64,000 nucleotides of DNA, from positions 2,108,001 through 2,172,000 of the forward strand of contig NZ_UGPW01000001.1 of NCBI RefSeq assembly GCF_900453105.1. The letters run 5' to 3'. The notes beneath the pieces are model-generated. The model did no database searches. It was not told the origin of the DNA and saw only the letters and a list, made by a program, of their open reading frames with translations. The DNA is from Moraxella ovis. Lineage in GTDB: Bacteria > Pseudomonadota > Gammaproteobacteria > Pseudomonadales > Moraxellaceae. A program made the position numbers and the translations under genes. Shown here piece by piece: positions 1 through 8,421 of the stretch (positions are counted from its first letter, which is position 1; each line of letters opens with the position of its first letter).

Positions 1-1
1 T

Positions 2-166
2 GAAGTCAAAGGCGAGCCGATTGACATTAGTGACAGCGTTGCCATCGCCTTCCGTAAGGATGACGCATTAAAAGGCGAATTCAACGCTGCACTTGCCAAA
101 CTAAAAGAATCTGGCAAATATGATGAGCTTGTCGGCAAATACTTTGATCAAAACATCGTAAAATAA
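2..166 (+). CDS. Amino-acid ABC transporter substrate-binding protein, C-terminal end (partial)
   Basis: Only the last 54 codons are in the window; the gene enters from the left edge. The reading frame starting at base 2 ends at a TAA at 164-166. The encoded end (KGEPIDISDSVAIAFRKDD, then KYDELVGKYFDQNIVK) aligns by eye with the end of the next gene (KGDDIDINDKFAIAVNKGD, then TYDEIVVKHFGQEMLTK). The two are therefore tandem paralogues of the SBP_bac_3 family, periplasmic receptors for polar amino acids. Ligand specificity cannot be read from this fragment. Confidence 0.85.
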   Translation, partial: EVKGEPIDISDSVAIAFRKDDALKGEFNAALAKLKESGKYDELVGKYFDQNIVK

Positions 167-170
167 TACT

Positions 171-200
171 TAGGGCGTGTCATAAGATACGCCCTATTTG
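171..200 (+). terminator. Intercistronic hairpin between tandem binding-protein genes
   Basis: Arms TAGGGCGT (171-178) and ACGCCCTA (189-196) pair perfectly and extend by a wobble pair; TTTG follows. It sits 4 bases after the first gene's stop and 31 bases before the next start. It could be a weak terminator or an attenuator or 3'-end protector that sets the ratio of the two binding proteins. Confidence 0.6.
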
Positions 201-227
201 TCTATACCAATTTATAAGGACATGAAC

Positions 228-1004
228 ATGAAACTAAAATTATTGAGCGCACTTGCGCTAACTGCTCTGGTAAGTGCTTGTGGCGGCGATAAAGAAGCCG
301 CGCCAATCAACTCTAATCAAATCCGCATCGCCACCGAAGGGGCGTATGCCCCATTTAACTACACCAACACCGACGGTTCACTTGGTGGTTTTGACGTAGA
401 CATCGCAAACGCACTGTGCGCCAAAATGGCAGCCGAATGCACCATCGAAGCCCAAGACTGGGATGGCATCATTCCTGCGCTAAAAGCCGGCAAATTCGAC
501 GCCATCGTCTCATCGATGTCAGTTACGCCTGGGCGCATCGAGCAGGTTGATTTTACCGAACCATACTTTGCCAACACCCTAGTATTCTTGGCAAAAAAAG
601 ACAGCACATTTAACCCTGCCAACGCCAGCGAGATCGAAGCTGCTAAGATTGCCGCTCAAGACTCAACCATCTCAAGTCAATGGCTATCACAAGCCCACCC
701 AAGCGTCACATCACAGCTGCACGGCAGTCTAGACGGTGCCTTCATGGATCTGGGCAATGGTCGCGTGGATGTCATGATCTCTGATAAGCTGCCCGCCCTG
801 ACATGGCTAAAAAGCGATCTGGGTAAGAACTTTGAAATCAAAGGCGACGACATCGACATCAACGACAAGTTTGCCATTGCAGTTAATAAAGGCGATGCTG
901 AGCTTGCTGGCAAGTTCAACAAAGCACTGGCTGACATCAAGGCTGACGGCACTTACGATGAGATCGTCGTGAAGCACTTCGGACAAGAGATGCTGACAAA
1001 ATAA
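228..1004 (+). CDS. Amino-acid ABC transporter substrate-binding lipoprotein (ArtJ/HisJ-like)
   Basis: Extracytoplasmic receptor for a polar amino acid (arginine, lysine or histidine type), SBP_bac_3 family, 258 residues from this start. The ATG at 228 was chosen because AAGGA at 216-220 is 7 bases upstream; the ATG at 222 is too close to it. The N-terminus is a lipoprotein signal (MKLKLLSALALTALVSAC), so the protein is expected to be anchored by the lipobox cysteine. Typical family segments are visible: an early A-Y-A-P-F-N-Y motif, G-F-D-V-D-I-A-N-A-L, and V-D-F-T-E-P-Y-F. Two permease genes follow on the same strand after 178 bases. The exact ligand is inferred only from family resemblance. 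Confidence 0.85.
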   Translation: MKLKLLSALALTALVSACGGDKEAAPINSNQIRIATEGAYAPFNYTNTDGSLGGFDVDIANALCAKMAAECTIEAQDWDGIIPALKAGKFDAIVSSMSVTPGRIEQVDFTEPYFANTLVFLAKKDSTFNPANASEIEAAKIAAQDSTISSQWLSQAHPSVTSQLHGSLDGAFMDLGNGRVDVMISDKLPALTWLKSDLGKNFEIKGDDIDINDKFAIAVNKGDAELAGKFNKALADIKADGTYDEIVVKHFGQEMLTK

Positions 1005-1054
1005 CCCAACCAAGTCAGGTTAAGTCCTGCTTTTGGATGGATTTAAAAATAAGC

Positions 1055-1132
1055 ATTTCATGATAAGTGAAATTTTGTTAAAATAGACGGTTTTGGCTTG
1101 GCAAATCTCTTTGTCATCGTCCAAGCCGTTTT
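1055..1132 (+). promoter_or_regulatory. Spacer with possible promoter, inverted repeat and hairpin
   Basis: An inverted repeat ATTTCA-N7-TGAAAT (1055-1073) is followed by TGTTAAAAT, an extended -10-like element. A hairpin with arms GGCTTGG (1095-1101) and CCAAGCC (1121-1127) followed by GTTTTTA could terminate part of the upstream transcription. The permease start is 50 bases further on. This would let the permeases be expressed separately from the binding proteins. Confidence 0.35.
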
Positions 1133-1182
1133 TATGGATTTTTGTTCGTCTTTTCTTGATAAGGCATTTATAAGGCAATAAC

Positions 1183-1902
1183 GTGTTTGACCTACAAGGC
1201 TACGGCCCAATTTTAATGAAAGGCACATGGCTCACCATTCAGTTAGGCTTCGTTAGTCTGATTTTTGGTCTCATTCTTGGCTTACTGGGTGCAGCCGCCA
1301 AGCTATCGGGTGTATGGCTACTCCAACGCATCGCGGACATTTATACCACTGTCGTGCGCGGCGTACCTGAGCTGCTCATGGTATTTTTCATTTTCTTTGG
1401 CGGTGATGCCATCATACAGCTTGTCGCTGCTCAGATTGGCCACACAGGTCGTGTGGACATGAGCCGCTTTTGGGCGGGCGTGGCTGCCTTATCCATCATG
1501 TTCGGCGCGTATGCCACCGAAGTATTCCGCATGGCGGTTCAAGACATCCCAAAAGGCCAATGGGAAGCTGCCCAGAGTCTTGGCATGGCGCCTGCGCAGA
1601 CTGTCAGACGTATCATTCTGCCACAGATGTGGCTTGTGGCTCTGCCTGGTATCGGCAATCTAACCTTGGTGCTACTAAAAGACACCGCACTGGTATCACT
1701 TATCGGACTTCAAGATCTCATGTATTACTCAGGTCGCGCCGCCCAAACCACCCAAATGCCTTTTACATTCTACATCACAGCCGCGCTCATCTATCTGGCA
1801 CTGACCACCATTGTCACGCTGTTTATGACACATTTTGAATGGCGCGCCAACCCTGCCGCTCGCTATGCCAAATCACTGTTAAAACAAGGAGATAAGGCAT
1901 GA
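1183..1902 (+). CDS. artQ: Amino-acid ABC transporter permease (ArtQ/HisQ-like)
   Basis: Inner-membrane permease of a polar amino-acid importer, 239 residues, the usual length for HisQ/ArtQ. It begins with GTG at 1183 after TAAGG at 1171-1175. The N-terminus (FDLQGYGPILMKGTWLTIQL) is typical of the family. The cytoplasmic EAA loop that docks with the ATPase is present (QWEAAQSLGMAPAQTVRRII, then LPQ). About five hydrophobic segments are visible. The stop overlaps the next start (ATGA), so the two permeases are translationally coupled and should form a heterodimer. HisQ versus ArtQ naming is a guess. Confidence 0.85.
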   Translation: MFDLQGYGPILMKGTWLTIQLGFVSLIFGLILGLLGAAAKLSGVWLLQRIADIYTTVVRGVPELLMVFFIFFGGDAIIQLVAAQIGHTGRVDMSRFWAGVAALSIMFGAYATEVFRMAVQDIPKGQWEAAQSLGMAPAQTVRRIILPQMWLVALPGIGNLTLVLLKDTALVSLIGLQDLMYYSGRAAQTTQMPFTFYITAALIYLALTTIVTLFMTHFEWRANPAARYAKSLLKQGDKA

Positions 1903-2609
1903 ATCTACAATGGCAAGCCGTCATCGAGCATCTCCCCACCATGCTAAAGGCATCGGTGACCACCATCGAACTTGTGGTGCTGTCTTGTGTACTGGGCTTA
2001 ATCCTTGGGGTTGTGTTGGGGCTTCTGCGCTCATCTAAGCACCTTTGGGTCAAAGCCCTACCTTTTTTGTATATCTTTTTCTTTCGTGGTACGCCACTAT
2101 TGATTCAGATTTTCTTGATTTATCAAGGACTTGGGCAGTTTGATTTTATCAAAGACAGCTTTCTTTGGGAGCCGGTATTTAAGCAGGCATACTGGTGTGC
2201 CATCATCGCATTTACACTAAATACTGCCGCCTATATCGCAGAGATCGTGCGTGGCGCCATCGCTGCCATCCCTAAAGGAGAGCTTGAAGCTGCCGATGCC
2301 ATCGGGATGTCAAAGTTCCAAAAAATCCGCCGAATCATGCTACCGCGCGCTTTTGGCATCATGATTCCTGCTTATAGCAACGAGGTGATTTTTATCCTAA
2401 AAGGCAGCGCTCTGGCAGCGTCGATCACGATCACGGAGCTGACCTTGACCGCCAAGAACCTTGCAGCTAAGAACTACCTGCACATCGAGATGTACGCTGC
2501 CGCTGGTGTGATTTATTTGATTTTGGCGTGGATCATCATGTTTGGCTTTAAGCTATTCGAGGGCCATATCAATAAGCACAAACACTACGTGCCGCCAACC
2601 ACTACCTAA
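1899..2609 (+). CDS. artM: Amino-acid ABC transporter permease (ArtM/HisM-like)
   Basis: Second membrane subunit of the polar amino-acid importer, 236 residues, partner of the overlapping upstream gene. Family hallmarks are FFRGTPLLIQIFLIY in the first third and the EAA loop ELEAADAIGMSKFQKIRRIM near residue 130-150. No ATP-binding subunit follows; a terminator comes 5 bases after the stop. The ATPase must lie upstream of the window or elsewhere in the genome. Confidence 0.85.
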   Translation: MNLQWQAVIEHLPTMLKASVTTIELVVLSCVLGLILGVVLGLLRSSKHLWVKALPFLYIFFFRGTPLLIQIFLIYQGLGQFDFIKDSFLWEPVFKQAYWCAIIAFTLNTAAYIAEIVRGAIAAIPKGELEAADAIGMSKFQKIRRIMLPRAFGIMIPAYSNEVIFILKGSALAASITITELTLTAKNLAAKNYLHIEMYAAAGVIYLILAWIIMFGFKLFEGHINKHKHYVPPTTT

Positions 2610-2614
2610 TTAAT

Positions 2615-2650
2615 AAAAAACATCAGCCAAGTGACTGGTGTTTTTTGTTT
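2615..2650 (+). terminator. Rho-independent terminator of the amino-acid transporter operon
   Basis: Arms AAAAAACATCAG (2615-2626) and CTGGTGTTTTTT (2635-2646) pair with one wobble. The run of T gives the poly-U tract. The mirrored A/T tails also allow it to act on the opposite strand, for the pseudogene ending at 2661. Confidence 0.85.
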
Positions 2651-2660
2651 ACTCTAATGC

Positions 2661-3293
2661 TTATTCCAAGCCTTTTTTGATTTTATCGCCCAATTCGTCA
2701 AATTTGGCTTTTAGGCTACTCTTAAATTCATCCCAATTGTCTTGACGCTCTTCGGCTTTTTTGACTTTTAGATCTGCGCGCGCTTTGATTGCCAAGTCCT
2801 TTTGTGCTTCTAGAGCTTCTTGAACTTCTTTTTGGACAACCACAGCACCCCAGCGGCTGACCGTGGTGTCGCTAAACTGATTGAAAAAGTCATTTAGCAC
2901 ATCCTCGCTGCGCTCTTGAACCAAAGCAATGATTGCAACATCACCATCAACCAAGCGATCGGTAACCGTCGCTAATAGCGCGCCTTCGCCGATACTCTGC
3001 CGCCTTAACATTGCCACCAATGAGTGCACCTAATGAGCCAACAAGCAACATCCCCAAAGGACCACCTATAATACCAAGCAAGCCACCAATCAGACCACCT
3101 GTCAGCATACCGCTATTGATTTCCTGTAAGCATTAAAAGCATCAACCGTGGTGATCACGCCATTTTGTTTCTTGATGAGTACCGCCTGCGCGATGATGGT
3201 CTCAGCTGTCTGACGATAGACCTTTAGTTCGTTAAAGACTTCGTAAGCTTCACTGCTTACAGGAGATAGGGTTAATAATACATTTTGATTCAT
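2661..3293 (-). pseudogene. DUF1269-like glycine-zipper membrane protein, two frameshifts
   Basis: Three consecutive pieces of one protein lie in changing frames on the minus strand. The N-terminal part starts at an ATG at 3293 (MNQNVLLTLSPVSSEAYEVF) and runs into a TGA at 3102-3104. A glycine-zipper membrane stretch (LTGGLIGGLLGIIGGPLGML) is readable only in another frame at about 3020-3110. The C-terminal part (LVDGDVAIIALVQERSEDVL, then a charged coil ending KIKKGLE) returns to the first frame. That order of ferredoxin-like start, glycine zipper and acidic/basic tail matches DUF1269-type proteins. Two compensating shifts leave the middle garbled, so the gene is probably dead unless the shifts are sequencing errors. 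Confidence 0.7.
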
Positions 3294-3321
3294 AAAATGC
3301 TCCATTTTTTTCATTTAGGGG

Positions 3322-3705
3322 TTAAATTGATAAAGCCTTAGCTTCTGCCAGACCTTCATCGTCACCAAAATATAGCCAGTCTGTATCCTTATCCACCATG
3401 AAATGTAATGCCCTGCCTTTAATAGTGTCTCTGAGCTCAAGACACAGCTTGTAAATTTCATCTCGATGCTGGTTGGTATCGAGTATTGGCTGAGTGATGT
3501 ATTGTAATTTTTTGATTTGATCATCGCTGAGTTGGTGATGCTCTTCATTCCAAACCAATACTCGACCGCAGATGGTCTTGATGTGCTTTAGATTAAATTC
3601 GCCTCGATTCACCCTAACATAGAACATAACACGCTCACTTTTTGTAATATTTGACTTCTGATCATTTAAATAGATTGGCTTTATGATAGGCAGGGTATTT
3701 TTCAT
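3322..3705 (-). CDS. Hypothetical protein, 127 residues
   Basis: Not recognised. The frame is open from an ATG at 3705 to a stop at 3322 and has ordinary soluble-protein composition, without signal peptide or membrane segments. The N-terminus is basic (SNITKSERVMFYVRVNRGEF) and the C-terminus acidic (DTDWLYFGDDEGLAEAKALS). It overlaps the end of the broken membrane-protein gene upstream by 44 bases and has no convincing ribosome-binding site at 3705; an internal ATG at about 3627 is an alternative. It lies among pseudogenes, so it may itself be a remnant. Confidence 0.45.
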   Translation of the reverse strand: MKNTLPIIKPIYLNDQKSNITKSERVMFYVRVNRGEFNLKHIKTICGRVLVWNEEHHQLSDDQIKKLQYITQPILDTNQHRDEIYKLCLELRDTIKGRALHFMVDKDTDWLYFGDDEGLAEAKALSI

Positions 3706-4262
3706 CCTTTGAGGTTGATGGTTTGTCGGTTAATAGCAATTTGCCATAATGCCAACAGATCAGCCAAGCACCCACATAAACCAATAGCTCACTATTTTCT
3801 TCTAGGATAATGCCCATATCGCCAAGACCGAAGCTGCCACGCTCGCCCACATATTGAAACCCAATCAATAGCAACCAAGCCAATATCGGCAGCACTGGCA
3901 AGGCTTGATAGCGCAGCCATCGCCATAACCCCCATCAAAGTTCGGCCGTACAAGCGATTATGAACACCAAACCATATCGCATCAGCATCATACAGCACAC
4001 CGCGCATCATGTTGGTCTCACGAACAACGAACACCAAAAATACCATCGCCATGCCAAGCCATACCCAGCGATCCGTCTGCGCTTGCATTCGTGTGTAGCC
4101 GTACAGACAGCCAAACGCTGCTAAGCCTAATAGTGCACATTGCAGATTCTCCATCAGCCCATGTTCGACATACCAAGCCATTGGTAAATACGGCGTCAAA
4201 AATGGCATGATCAATACCACCAGCACAAAGATCCAAAGCACAGGATAACGAGACACACTCAT
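3662..4262 (-). pseudogene. Multi-pass membrane protein of unknown function, one frameshift
   Basis: From an ATG at 4262 the first frame encodes hydrophobic segments (YPVLWIFVLVVLIMPFL; ALLGLAAFGCLYGY; VWLGMAMVFLVFVV) and then loses coding character after MGVMAMAALSS. The next frame continues naturally as YQALPVLPILAWLLLIGFQY and ends with VYVGAWLICWHYGKLLL. The shift is at about 3905-3915, and joining the frames gives one protein of about 200 residues with six or so membrane helices. The family was not recognised. This is one of several broken genes in a row. Confidence 0.65.
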
Positions 4263-4314
4263 GGGTTTACATTCTTTTGATCGCCTCAGTACGCGTGGCA
4301 TGATAGGCCTTAGT

Positions 4315-5318
4315 CTACGGTGATGTTGGATTTACCTTTTCAAAGGCATGATACACACCATTGATGACTTGTAGATCAGTTGCCACACCTACTTTTATTA
4401 AGCGATTGGCATAATCAATGTCTTCATTCACGAACAGATCTAAACCACCGACCATGATATAAGTTCTTGGCAGACCTTTTAGCTCCTTCGCCATGCTCGC
4501 AGAATAATAGGGTAGATCACCATCGCTGATGTCCTGACCACCCTTTAATGGCCCCAGCCCAAGCGGTTGTATTCAGGTTTCCAACACAAATTCGCCCGCA
4601 TAATCATTAGCATAAGGCGACTCTGCTGTACCTGTACGATGATCAAGCATCGGATAAATAAGCACCTGACCGGCAGGCTGATACTCACCTAGATCGCGCA
4701 CTTTTAGGGCAAGTCGTGCCGCTAGACCACCGCCAGCACTCTCACCCATAATGATGATTTTATCCTCATCAAAGCCCAAACTCTCTGCATTATCAAACAC
4801 ATAAGACAAGGCATGATAAGCGTCATTAATATCCGCCGGGAAAGGCGCATCGCCCGCCTGACGATACTCCACACTAACAACCACCGCACCCACCTGCTCG
4901 GCAAGCTCGAACAGCTCAGCGTTCTGCTATACGGCACTACCCACCAAATAACCACCGCCATGAATAAAATAAATCACCGGCGACTTGTCAGCCTAAACCT
5001 TAGGTTCAAAGACATACATGTCCACAGCAGGTTGATCACCTGCCTTCGGGCGGTCAATTTACTCATGGCTTGGGGCGCTGTGGCTAGGTTCTGCTTTAGC
5101 AAGTCAGCGTTGATTGTTTGTAATATGGCACGCGTCTGATCAGGGTTAGCCAGATCCGCCTGAGCGATCATTGCATCTAAGTTACCCAAGGCTGTCAATG
5201 CTGACAAATCCTGATATTCAGGCGCAAGCAAATGTGCCGACTTGGATTGGGCTGGCTCTGAGGCTGAAGCGCTTAATGCAAAAGCAGAGATGAATGCGGC
5301 AAGTAGAAGTTTTTTCAC
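4315..5318 (-). pseudogene. Secreted HSL-family esterase/lipase, frameshift plus three stops
   Basis: The parts of an alpha/beta hydrolase of the hormone-sensitive-lipase family are all present but the frame is broken. A GTG at 5318 starts a signal peptide (KKLLLAAFISAFALSASASE). After about 80 codons a frameshift near 5055 moves the frame to one with DMYVFEPKV, then a TAG, then YFIHGGGYLVGSAV with the HGGG oxyanion motif, then a second TAG. The nucleophile elbow GESAGGG follows, and a TGA at 4576-4578 precedes the last third (MVGGLDLFVNEDIDYANRL, then the catalytic-His region VYHAF). The final stop is at 4315-4317. Four lesions make it clearly nonfunctional. Confidence 0.85.
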
Positions 5319-5319
5319 A

Positions 5320-5352
5320 ATAAAATTCCGATAAAATTCCGATAAAATTCTG
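5320..5352. repeat. Three tandem copies of an 11-bp unit
   Basis: ATAAAATTCCG occurs at 5320-5330 and 5331-5341, and with one change (ATAAAATTCTG) at 5342-5352. The array lies directly upstream of the GTG of the broken esterase gene, where leader or promoter spacing would be set. Copy-number change by slippage would shift that spacing. Confidence 0.85.
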
Positions 5353-5485
5353 AGTATTGTTAATTTTAAATAACCCATGACCGCAACTCAACCACCAATA
5401 TTTTTAAAAGCATGTACTTTTATTAACAAAAATATAAAAATATTGTACAATCCAACAATAATTATTAAATTGTCGGAACATCGCC

Positions 5486-6093
5486 ATGACCACCGATTTG
5501 CGTCCCAAACGCACCCAAAAAGCCATCAAAGAAGCCTTCGTTGACCTATTGCACGAACGAGATTACGATAAGATCAGCGTGTAAGACATCGTCACACCAG
5601 CGATGATTACTCGCTCCACCTTTTATCAGTATTACTTTAATAAAAGCGACTTAACAGGCAAGCTCATCGCCGAGATACGCTGCAGCTATGAGCAGTTTTT
5701 GTTTTTGAGATTTGGCAAGAACCCTCAAAAAAGCATTAAAGCTCGCGAATCATTGACTCATCAAGACAGACGTCTCGCCCTGGCGTTACTAAAAATTCAA
5801 ACGCCCAAGCACAATTTTCGCTGCGAGATGCATACACTGGTCAAGAATCGATTTTTGGCGTACGCCAGTAACCAAGACCCGAACTTAGATTGGGATTTTC
5901 ATGCAGACAGCTATGCTGCGATGGCGCTACATGCAGGCGAATATTACCTAAAAAAGGGTGAGATCTCAACGAGATAGAGGCCTTGAAGGATTGGCAAAAA
6001 GTGATGGATATTCTACAGATTGGACTGATGGGTGATGATGGGTATAATTCTCGTGTCAGGTATGATGATTTAGCACATAAAAAAGAGGGCTAG
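5486..6093 (+). pseudogene. TetR/AcrR-family regulator, nonsense codon and frameshift
   Basis: The ATG at 5486 begins a typical TetR helix-turn-helix (RPKRTQKAIKEAFVDLLHER, then YDKISV), interrupted by TAA at 5582-5584. The same frame then continues with DIVTPAMITRSTFYQYYFNK, the conserved recognition-helix region that normally reads as one domain with what precedes it. The ligand-binding part runs to about 5977, where the frame ends at EISTR. A shifted frame continues as EIEALKDWQKVMDILQIGL to a stop inside the following terminator. It is divergent from the broken esterase and was probably its regulator. Confidence 0.8.
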
Positions 6094-6104
6094 GCCCTCT
6101 TTTT
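6080..6104. terminator. Bidirectional terminator between the TetR remnant and hslO
   Basis: Arms AAAAAGAGGGC (6080-6090) and GCCCTCTTTTT (6094-6104) with a three-base loop. T runs exist on both strands, so it can end transcription of hslO from the right and of the regulator remnant from the left. Confidence 0.8.
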
Positions 6105-6114
6105 GTGGTTTTAC

Positions 6115-7002
6115 TTATACAAATAACGCATCGACATCGGATTGGTTAAATTCATACGACTGTCCACAGAATCCACAGTCCAATGACAGCTTACCGCCAT
6201 GAGCATCTAGCGCGTGTAGTGCCTCTTCATGGCCTAGTTGCAAGATTGCGCCCTCGCTTTTTTCTTTAGAGCAGGTACAGCCAAATTCAAGCTGGCTTGG
6301 CTCTGGGATCACCACATCTTCTTCATGATATAAGCGATACAGAATCTCATCCGCCGCCAGATCAGTCAGCTCTTCACCCTTAATGGTGATGGTCAGGGCG
6401 CTCATGCGCTCCCACAGATCGGGGTCGTTCTCACGGTCCTCTTCTGTTTGTGGTAATAGCTGCACCAGAATACCGCCTGCACTTCCATCGCTCGTGGCGA
6501 GTTTCAACAGAGTTGGGATCTGGGCGGATTGTTTTTGGTAATGCGCCAAGCACTCCGCCAAATCATCACTCACTCGCTCAACGATGCCTTGATACGCTTC
6601 GCCACGCTCTGGATGGATGCTGATGAACAGCACGCCTTGTCCCAGCTTAGCAAAGGCGCTCTGACTGGTGGTATTCTGCTGCCATTCATCACTGTCGTGA
6701 AACCCCGCCAAAGCACGCACTTGCCCTGTGTGATCGCATTCTGCCATCGCCCAAGACAACAGGCTGTTCTCATCAGATGATTGTAATTGCACTGACAGCC
6801 TGCCATTAATCTTCAGCGTGCCGATTAATAGGCTGGCGGCCACGAGCATCTCACCCAAGAGTGCCTTGATGGCCGCAGGATAAGGTTTTTTATTGATGAC
6901 ATTTTGATACGCCTCATCAAGACGCACGACATCGCCGCGCACAGGCGACCCTTCAATAAAAAAACGTTGGCGATACTGGGTGGATTGATTCACATCATTC
7001 AT
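6115..7002 (-). CDS. hslO: Redox-regulated chaperone Hsp33
   Basis: Holdase chaperone activated by oxidative stress, 295 residues, normal length. The N-terminal part carries family features (RFFIEGSPVRGDVVRLD; LLGEMLVAASLL). The C-terminal redox switch is complete: C-T-C at residues 242-244 and C-G-F-C at 276-279, the four zinc ligands whose oxidation unfolds the linker and activates the protein. It stands alone, transcribed towards a terminator shared with the TetR remnant; the 257 bases upstream hold no other gene. Confidence 0.95.
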   Translation of the reverse strand: MNDVNQSTQYRQRFFIEGSPVRGDVVRLDEAYQNVINKKPYPAAIKALLGEMLVAASLLIGTLKINGRLSVQLQSSDENSLLSWAMAECDHTGQVRALAGFHDSDEWQQNTTSQSAFAKLGQGVLFISIHPERGEAYQGIVERVSDDLAECLAHYQKQSAQIPTLLKLATSDGSAGGILVQLLPQTEEDRENDPDLWERMSALTITIKGEELTDLAADEILYRLYHEEDVVIPEPSQLEFGCTCSKEKSEGAILQLGHEEALHALDAHGGKLSLDCGFCGQSYEFNQSDVDALFV

Positions 7003-7259
7003 GATTTACTTCTTAACTGGTAGAATTTACAGATAAATGGGGATGGGTTGCCAAATTGCAAATCAGTGAACGATTTTTGGCAAAAATTTTCATATTCCTG
7101 ATTTTTTTGAACATATTCCAAAATAGAAAATGCGCGCTCAACCAAGCTGACTTATAATAAATTGCTAGATTTTTAGGGTAATTTAGTTCGTTTTAGAATA
7201 AGCAAATTTATTTTTAAACCACTAAGACAACAAAACACCAAAAAAAAGAGATCGCCATC

Positions 7260-8384
7260 ATGAGTTTTAATTTTAATAATCAACAAGATTTTTTGGACAA
7301 AATCCAAAGCCTAGCCAACACTCATCTTGGTCCAAAAGTCATCGACATCGACAAAGGCTACTACCCACTGGCGGAGATGAGCGTACTGGGCAAGGCAGGA
7401 TTGTTCGCGCCACACCTTAATGAATACGGCAACCGCCTTGATTTAGCGATTCTGGCGAATGCTCAGGTGGGTCGTGTCTGTGGTACAACAGGCTTTTTGA
7501 CATGGTGTCATCAGGTGATGGGGCTATACCTTGACCAATCGGACAACACCACACTAAAACAGCGCATTCTACCTGACCATATCATCGCCAATACCTTTGG
7601 CGGTACGGCATTATCTAACCCCATGAAAACTTGGGCGAACATCGAAAGCATGCGACTTGTCGCCAAAAAAGACGGGCAAGGCTATAGCATCAGCGGCACC
7701 CTACCTTGGATCAGCCACATCGCACCAGATCAATACTGCGGCGCGGTGGCACAGATTGAAGGCACAGACGATGAAGTGTTCTTTTTTTTACAATTTGACA
7801 AAGAACGCGCGGGCAAGTGGGAGCTACACGCATGCCCAACTTTCTCAGGCATGGAAGGCTCTAGCACTTGGCGCATCGAATTACAAAATTATCCGATCAG
7901 CACGGATGACATCATCGCCCTGCCTTGTAAGGACTTCATCAAGCGCATTCGCGGTGCATTCGTCCTGATGCAGATGGGCATCGGCGCTGGCATCATTATG
8001 GGCGCGATTGACGACGTCAAAGAAGGTACTGCGGTGAGTAACGCTTTCTTGGAAGACCAAGCAGGCACCCTGCAAGACGAACTGGATCGTCTGGTTGCAC
8101 GTACTGCCGAGCTTGCCAAGACGCCATTTGAGACGCATACGGACTTTTTCTTGGATGTGCTGGATGTGCGCACCCAAGGCGGCATGCTTAGCCTAAAAGC
8201 CACCCAAGCCGCCATGCTCCACCAAGGTGCCAAGGGCTATCTCATGAGCGCAGCGCCGCAGCGTCGTCTGCGTGAAGCGCAGTTCGTCGCCATCGTTACG
8301 CCTGCCATCAAGCATTTGCGCTATCTGTCGCATCAGCTGATGAGTGAGCCGAACGTGCGCCGTGAGATTGAGTTTCACATCTGA
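7260..8384 (+). CDS. Acyl-CoA dehydrogenase-like flavoprotein (possible flavin monooxygenase)
   Basis: 374 residues with the acyl-CoA dehydrogenase fold signature: a helical N-terminal domain (LGKAGLFAPHLNEYGNRLDL, then GRVCGTTGFLTWCHQVMG), a central beta domain (YSISGTLPWISHIAPDQYCG) and a helical C-terminal domain. The usual C-terminal Y-E-G-T/S motif that supplies the catalytic glutamate is not seen; the end reads APQRRLREAQFVAIVTPAIK. With a rubredoxin reductase next and an ABC importer downstream, a flavin-dependent monooxygenase or desulfurisation-type role (as in SfnB/DszC relatives) is as plausible as fatty-acid oxidation. The substrate is unknown. It is the first gene of a five-gene co-directional cluster. 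Confidence 0.7.
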   Translation: MSFNFNNQQDFLDKIQSLANTHLGPKVIDIDKGYYPLAEMSVLGKAGLFAPHLNEYGNRLDLAILANAQVGRVCGTTGFLTWCHQVMGLYLDQSDNTTLKQRILPDHIIANTFGGTALSNPMKTWANIESMRLVAKKDGQGYSISGTLPWISHIAPDQYCGAVAQIEGTDDEVFFFLQFDKERAGKWELHACPTFSGMEGSSTWRIELQNYPISTDDIIALPCKDFIKRIRGAFVLMQMGIGAGIIMGAIDDVKEGTAVSNAFLEDQAGTLQDELDRLVARTAELAKTPFETHTDFFLDVLDVRTQGGMLSLKATQAAMLHQGAKGYLMSAAPQRRLREAQFVAIVTPAIKHLRYLSHQLMSEPNVRREIEFHI

Positions 8385-8421
8385 TTATATTTCAAATTAA
8401 ACATTCAAATAACAATCAAAA

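Noticed and set aside
3315..3548. 77-codon minus-strand frame overlapping the 127-residue hypothetical gene
   Set aside because: It is in a different frame from a longer, more protein-like frame and has no supporting start signals.
4813..5139. 108-codon plus-strand frame across the esterase remnant
   Set aside because: The minus strand reads as an HSL esterase here, with HGGGY and the flanking family sequence, despite stops; the plus frame has no recognisable features.
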